DNA from: Pipra filicauda | Taxonomy: Eukaryota > Chordata > Aves > Passeriformes > Pipridae | Assembly (NCBI RefSeq): GCF_003945595.2 | Contig: NW_024104509.1 | Location: 1,364,001 to 1,428,000 of the forward strand | Length of the DNA: 64,000 nt | Reading direction: 5' to 3' | The notes under the pieces: model-generated | What the model was told of the DNA's origin: nothing | Seen by the model: only the letters and a program-made list of their open reading frames with translations | The model's database searches: none | Program-made: the position numbers and the translations under genes | Part shown: piece by piece, positions 58,917-64,000 of the stretch | How positions within the stretch are numbered: position 1 is the stretch's first letter | Layout of the letters: each line of letters opens with the position of its first letter

Positions 58917-61350
58917 AAAATAAAATTATGTCCCTCAAGATCTTCCGGTTCTTCCTATGTGTCATAGTACATTTACTTTTTATCTCTACTAAAAAAAACC
59001 CATCAAGATCAGTTCAAAAATTTGTTTTTGATGGACTCTATTCAGATTCTACAATATGAACTGAAAGAGAAACTCTTGAACAGCTGTTGCTTATTCTGGA
59101 GAAAACTTATGCCTTGTCTCTGATCTCAATAATCATTACCCTTTCCATGCTACAATGCCCAGATACATGGAGATTATTGTAATTTCTTCACCTACAATTT
59201 TGTAAAAAAATCAATAAGGTAAAACTGGAGCCCTTGGAATAATGTATCTTTTCTGAAGAGGATAGTCTTCCATAACAAATAATCTAATACCATAAATTCT
59301 ATTTCACATATAACATGTCTGGAAGTATTATTACAGTTTTTTCGTCTGAGCCTTTTTTCATTCCTGTCTTGACAGAAATTAGCTGAAGAGTCTTCATCAT
59401 AAAGTGCTGTTTGTCAAACTCAGAGAAAAGAATATAATACTACTCTCAGTTGTACGAAAGATTACAAGGATTTAATAACATACAGTACATATAAATTTTA
59501 TAGTTTATGTTATGGTGTCATGTAGAGGCTTTGTGTGGTATTATGAAAAGACACAAATTATGCTTACAACAAATGAGTGTTTTCTAAGTCATCAATGACC
59601 TTAAAGGTAACTACTCAGTTTATGTAAAGATTTCCCTTGACCGAGATAGTTCTCTTAAAGGAGGCAGTACAAACACTTTAGAATATGAACAATTCAGAAT
59701 ATGAATACTTCAAAGATTTTACTAGATTTTAGCGCAATCACCTGTTCACTGAAAACTTTTAAGCTTGAAATCACGATAAAGTATATTTGCAAGTTCTTTC
59801 TTTTTAAAAATACTATAAATCTTGGAAATAACTGTTCTGAAAGTGAGAATACAAACAAGCCTTAACTGTTAATAAAACCAGTTATTATGGAATACTGAGC
59901 TACGCCACATAACATTAGAATGACAAGATACAGGATGTGGTACTTTCTTGTTATTTACACTCTCTCATCCAATATGGGGCAAGTTCCTCAAACTAAGTTA
60001 TAGTAGCAATGTCACTAAGAGAGATACGTTGAATCCATTCTTTTCAAGTCAGAGTTTTCTGATAGTAATTTTAAACCTTTTCCTAGGGCCACATGATACA
60101 GTTTAATTATCAGACTGCGTATGGAAATGGAAAAAAAAGATCTTTTTCTGTCTTTGATACCATATGAATTTCTTTTTTTTCTATTAAATATTTGACAGGT
60201 GACAATTAATTAAAGCAACTATAATTCTGCATTTTTGTTGTTGTGTTGACAAAAATATATTTCTTCAGGACTGGAATCGTATTCTACAGAAGCACAAAGT
60301 ATAGAGTTTTTTCCCTCATAAAACTTAACTCGTAGTCTCATAATTTTACAGTTGATTCTACCCCACCATATCTTCATTTTAATCTAAAGGTATTTAAGCA
60401 GTCAATAATATCTACTCTTTAGAGCAAGTTTTTTAAATTCTCAGCTTCAATAACAACAGAACGTGCTGGCCCTACAAGTAAAAAATGGGAGATGTCCCTT
60501 TTTCTTGTGGAGAAACCCCATATTTCTGTTGATTAGTTAATTAGAGCAATTCCTTCCATATACAATACTGAGGAAGCTCCGCTTGTTTAAAGTAGTGCTT
60601 TCTGTTGGTTAAAGCATAGCTAATTTATACATATTATTTTTTCTCAAATGAAGGTTTTTAAATAATTTTCTTTTAAAATATGGCAATTTTTTTTTAAGAA
60701 TGGTTTTCTAGTGGACATTACCATGCTATTAATTTTTATTTTCTATGGTATACACCAAGAGCCTCATTTAGAAGGTCATGGCAATCAGTGGGTTTACTCA
60801 CAATCTCAAAACTATGCATGTACTTCAGTGGTCTGTTGGACTGAGGCTAGAATTCCCATCACTTGCAGCAGAAGCAGACTAACAGCAGAATTTTGTTCAT
60901 GCTGACCTCTTGATTTTCAGTGAGTATAGTGCCTGTGCAACTGCTACATTATACATCTCTGTAGCTTCTGCATTTCTTCCCCCAAGACCAGGGCAGTATT
61001 GTTATCCAGCCTGCTTTCATTCTGAAGGTTTTATTTTTCATGAAAACAGTGTAGCAAACAACATTGGCAGTAAAAGGTACTTGTTGTTCAAAACCTATTT
61101 TTTCTGTAAACATGCAATCATCTTGTTATGCATGACACTTCATCAGTCTTCCAATATCAGTCTAGGAAAGAAGACAAAATATTGAGACTGTACACAAAAT
61201 CCCTTAAAACAAATGTGTTGATCCCACATATTACTTGATAGGAAGAAGATGAACATCAGGTACAGCAACAGAACTTTTTCTATTCTTATCAGGATAAACC
61301 ACCATGTAAAAGGCTATAAGGCCTTTTTTTTTTCATCAGATATCAGGAGA
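58917..61350. other. Unique AT-rich DNA, no gene seen
   Basis: No recognised repeat or exon. ORFs of 64 and 91 codons at 60711-61185 have no motif. Confidence 0.55.
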
Positions 61351-61371
61351 TATATATATATATATATATAT
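61351..61371. repeat. (TA)10 microsatellite
   Basis: Ten uninterrupted TA dinucleotides plus one T. Confidence 0.9.
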
Positions 61372-62948
61372 TCAGATACATCAGAATAGCAGGATCAGAG
61401 TATCATGACAATGCGCATTTGGCTCCAAGTTTAGACTACATGATCTAATTTGAATATCTCCAAGAGAAATGTTAGGTGCTGAACATTTTGAAAACTTTTT
61501 TATATAGTTATCTACTTGATCTAGAACACTATAATCAAATTCATAATTTTCCTGTTAATGAATTTTGCCTCAGAATCACATTCCTCAAGTATAATTGAAT
61601 TTCCTCTGACTTTCAAAGAATGGACATTTCTATTGGCCTAAGGGATTTGCCCTACTTACTCATATGAAATGTGTAGTTGAAAATGCAAACAACACTGTTA
61701 ATATTTCAAATAAATTTAGTAATACAGGAATTTCTGCTGACATTAAAAGCTATACTAAATTGATGTTTGGGTTATCTTGAGAATACCTCTACAAGTAACA
61801 TGACAAAAGATAGCTTTGATGGCATCATAAACCAGAAATGTGAAAGCATTATTAAAACCTGCTTCATAAAGAATTATCAGCCTGCTATCAGTTAAGCTGT
61901 TCAGACAGAGTGAAATTTCAAGATAAACAAGCTGGACAATTTCATATACTTTTAACCAGAGGTGCTGTAAATTCAAAATTAATGAATATGAAAGCTTAAA
62001 TAAGAGAGAGAGAAAAAAATTTTTGTGTGTGTGTCAGTATAGTCCACAATAACTATTACAGGACAGAAAAATATTACACACATCCTGAAATCTAGCCACA
62101 TCTTCTGAGAATCCTCTTTCCCTGGTTATTATCATAGAACATTTGTTCTGTGCCTTGTCCAGTCCTGTCATTTCTTCTTATAAATGTGACATTTAGTTTA
62201 ATTTGTCCAATGAAATCAGTCACTTTTGGACCTTAAGTATTTTTAAGACAGAGAAGCTATACTCTGCATTCCTTTTCATTAATTATTTACCACTCTGCAG
62301 GGTAAAGCACTCACATGTTCAGTTCTTTCTCCTCTAAAATGCATGGTGGACCTGGTAAAATATGAAGCATTTGGAAAAGCAGATTTAATTGTAGGTAAGA
62401 TGGTAGTAATTTATTTGTAAAGGTACCTTAATGAAAATTTAGAGAAATGTTTTTGAAGATCTTATTCCTGTTCAAAACCAGTAGATTCAAAACTGTCATA
62501 TGTTGTTGAAGGTCTAGGAATCCTCTCATCATAAATTCCTTAAAATATTCTCAGCAGCAAAGATTTTAGGCTAATAGAAAATGAAGGGTCTAATGTAGTT
62601 CTTCGTGCGGTTTGTATTTAGATACAATTTTTATAATTACAATATAAGAAAAAAAGAAAGCATTTTGTTTCTGGAAAACACTCCAAACCATACATCTGTT
62701 TTGAGGATCAAGACTATGAAGTGTTCTTTGCATGGTAGTGGCACCTTTTAATTAAATGGCAATTAATGTTTGCATTCTTACAGACAAAGTCCTGCAAGAG
62801 CTGCATGAAATATACAAAAACTTAGAAATCTGATTCTGACAACAGAACCAAAGAATAAGTATATCTAACATATTAACAATGAAAGCAAATACTCCCAGTA
62901 GGTACAATTTTCTCATAGAAACTACTGGAAGCAAATGTGCTTCCTACT
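61372..62948. other. Unique AT-rich DNA, no gene seen
   Basis: No gene or repeat family recognised; only short ORFs. A short GA run and a short TG run lie near 62003-62034. Confidence 0.55.
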
Positions 62949-62967
62949 ATTTGCATACTATTTGCAT
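62949..62967 (+). promoter_or_regulatory. Two POU/octamer-type sites 11 bp apart
   Basis: The exact octamer ATTTGCAT occurs at 62949-62956 and again at 62960-62967. The start-to-start distance of 11 bp is about one helical turn, so two bound POU-domain proteins would sit on the same face. The function is inferred from the motif alone. Confidence 0.35.
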
Positions 62968-62974
62968 ATGGTTC

Positions 62975-63027
62975 CATCCTCCTACTTCTCTCCTTGCTCC
63001 CCCTGCCCTCCCCCTGTCCCTGGCCTC
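62975..63027 (-). other. Pyrimidine tract with minus-strand G-quadruplex motif
   Basis: The plus strand is a C/T-rich run ending tggcctcag. On the minus strand 62999-63020 reads four G runs of 3 to 5 separated by loops of 1 to 3 bases, meeting the usual G-quadruplex pattern. The plus strand also looks like a long splice-acceptor polypyrimidine tract ending CAG at 63027, but no supported exon follows. Confidence 0.6.
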
Positions 63028-63232
63028 AGTCAATTTACAGAAGATCTGACACATTATAATGCAGTTTAGGTAGCATTGACTCACTGGACTCACAGAAGTA
63101 AGAGCATGCAAGTCAAAAATAAAGATAACGCTCATACTGGGAAAAGGAACAGATACAGCTAGAAGAACATGACTTTTTTGGTCATTTATACAGAAAATCT
63201 GCAGTATTCTTAGGATTATTCAGATGCAATGG

Positions 63233-63642
63233 TGTAATGGGTTTGTTGAGAGGGAAACGGAACTAGAATAGATCACCTGATGTATATTTTACCAATAAGA
63301 TATTCCATACTATGTTAAGTCAGTTGAGATATAAAAGATGGGAAGGAAGTAAGGGCTTTCTTCTCTTCCAGGTAGCTGCGCGGTGGTGGATGGGCCGCTT
63401 CTTTGAGGGAGAAGAGCATTTGTTGTGGGGAAGTAATCTTTGCTGTTAGTTCTCTGCATGCAGAGTGTTTATAATTTTTTTTCCCCCTCTCTGTGTACAT
63501 ATAAAGCTGCTTTTCTTGGCAGTTTTGGTTTCATAGGTTTTTTTCCCTTCTTCTCCCCCTTTCCTCCTCCCCTTTCCCTCCAGAGGGAAGTTGGATGTAG
63601 ACCTGGTGAATACCTGGCATTCAGTCAAGATAAACAATAACA
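63233..63642 (+). mobile_element. Solo LTR with exact 5-bp TSD and TATA box
   Basis: Length 410 bp. It begins TGTAATGGGTTTGTTGAGAG and ends ...AGATAAACAATAACA, flanked by an exact target-site duplication aatgg (63228-63232 and 63643-63647). A TATA box tataaaag lies at 63330-63337; start of transcription would be near 63360, where a pyrimidine-rich stretch leads into gtagctgcgcggtggtgg, a GC-rich R/U5-type segment. A long pyrimidine tract fills 63540-63592. No canonical AATAAA follows the TATA box; gataaac near the end is the nearest variant. The duplication makes the LTR call firm even though I cannot name the family. ORFs of 61 to 86 codons across it are incidental. Confidence 0.85.
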
Positions 63643-64000
63643 AATGGAAGTGATAGGTAGACAGTGGTTTGCAAACCTGGCCTATAGTCCTCATGTAGCA
63701 AACCACTTCAGCAGAACAGTTTTATATTGACCATATTCAAGCACCTTGTAAACCTCTTAGGTTAAAAATTATTGGTCCAAATGTTCCTGGCTGCATATAG
63801 TATCTGTTCTATTTACAAGCCTGGTACCAGAAGCTTTCTGGTTGAAAGGTCACCATGAATAATGCACAAGCTATAACTAAGAACAAGCAAAATGAAAAAA
63901 TGTAAAGGGGACAGAGTGGTTCCTTCAAGTCTTGGGTTCTATGATAAATCATCCAGCTCAACACCATGGTGAACTCTAGATAGCAATCACTACAGATCAC
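63643..64000. other. Unique DNA to window end, no gene seen
   Basis: Starts with the right copy of the target-site duplication of the preceding LTR. A 63-codon minus ORF runs off the window edge, with no motif. Confidence 0.5.

Noticed and set aside
63360..63440. Possible exon starting after cttctcttccag at 63380
   Set aside because: The segment lies inside an LTR with exact target duplication and fits R/U5 better than a host exon.
33355..64000. Shared peptide VTFQPES in minus ORFs at 33355-33540 and 63809-64000
   Set aside because: The match is one short stretch of about 20 bases with unrelated flanks; there is no evidence of a shared repeat or gene.
1..64000. CRISPR arrays, tRNA or rRNA genes, bacterial operons
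   Set aside because: No regular spacer-repeat array, cloverleaf with A and B boxes, or rRNA core was seen, and the repeats show vertebrate origin.

Overview
The window looks like non-coding bird nuclear DNA. The evidence is the repeat content: several CR1 LINEs, some ending in the avian CR1 tail (tandem ATTCTATG units), and solitary LTRs of avian endogenous retroviruses whose ends match bird LTR families (TGTCCTGGTTT...ACCACAACA and TGTATTGGTTTGC...GGGTCAACCC types). The rest is AT-rich and CpG-poor. I found no host coding exon I could name, no tRNA or rRNA gene, no CRISPR array and no bacterial-style operon. It reads as an intergenic desert or the inside of a very long intron. Species and chromosome cannot be fixed from sequence alone.

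Layout. 1-3.8 kb: unique DNA with one reversed CR1 piece. 3.8-6.4 kb: a young-looking solo LTR with an exact 5-bp target-site duplication (TSD), then a second, less certain LTR. 6.8-8.1 kb: two CR1 fragments head to head. 9.5-13.3 kb: two solo LTRs of the TGTCCTGGTT type, both on the minus strand. 15.65-19.55 kb: one almost full-length CR1 (5' UTR, ORF1 esterase, endonuclease, reverse transcriptase, 3' tail), clearly dead. 20.9-21.6 kb: a second copy of the 3.8-kb LTR, inverted and nearly identical. 25.3-26.7 kb: a CR1 split by foreign sequence. 28.4, 33.8-34.7, 46.1 and 51.4 kb: further CR1 pieces. 39.2, 43.2, 47.1 and 63.2 kb: four more solo LTRs, two with exact TSDs. The 51.6-63.2 kb stretch has few recognisable repeats and holds the best candidates for conserved or regulatory host sequence.

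There is no working gene set here. Notable points are a pair of near-identical inverted LTRs about 16 kb apart that share a 165-codon ORF, a CR1 with changes at endonuclease and polymerase active sites, an exact 24-bp palindrome, a paired octamer next to a predicted G-quadruplex, and one exon-like 33-codon ORF behind a splice-acceptor-like site. I did not find a convincing new biological system.
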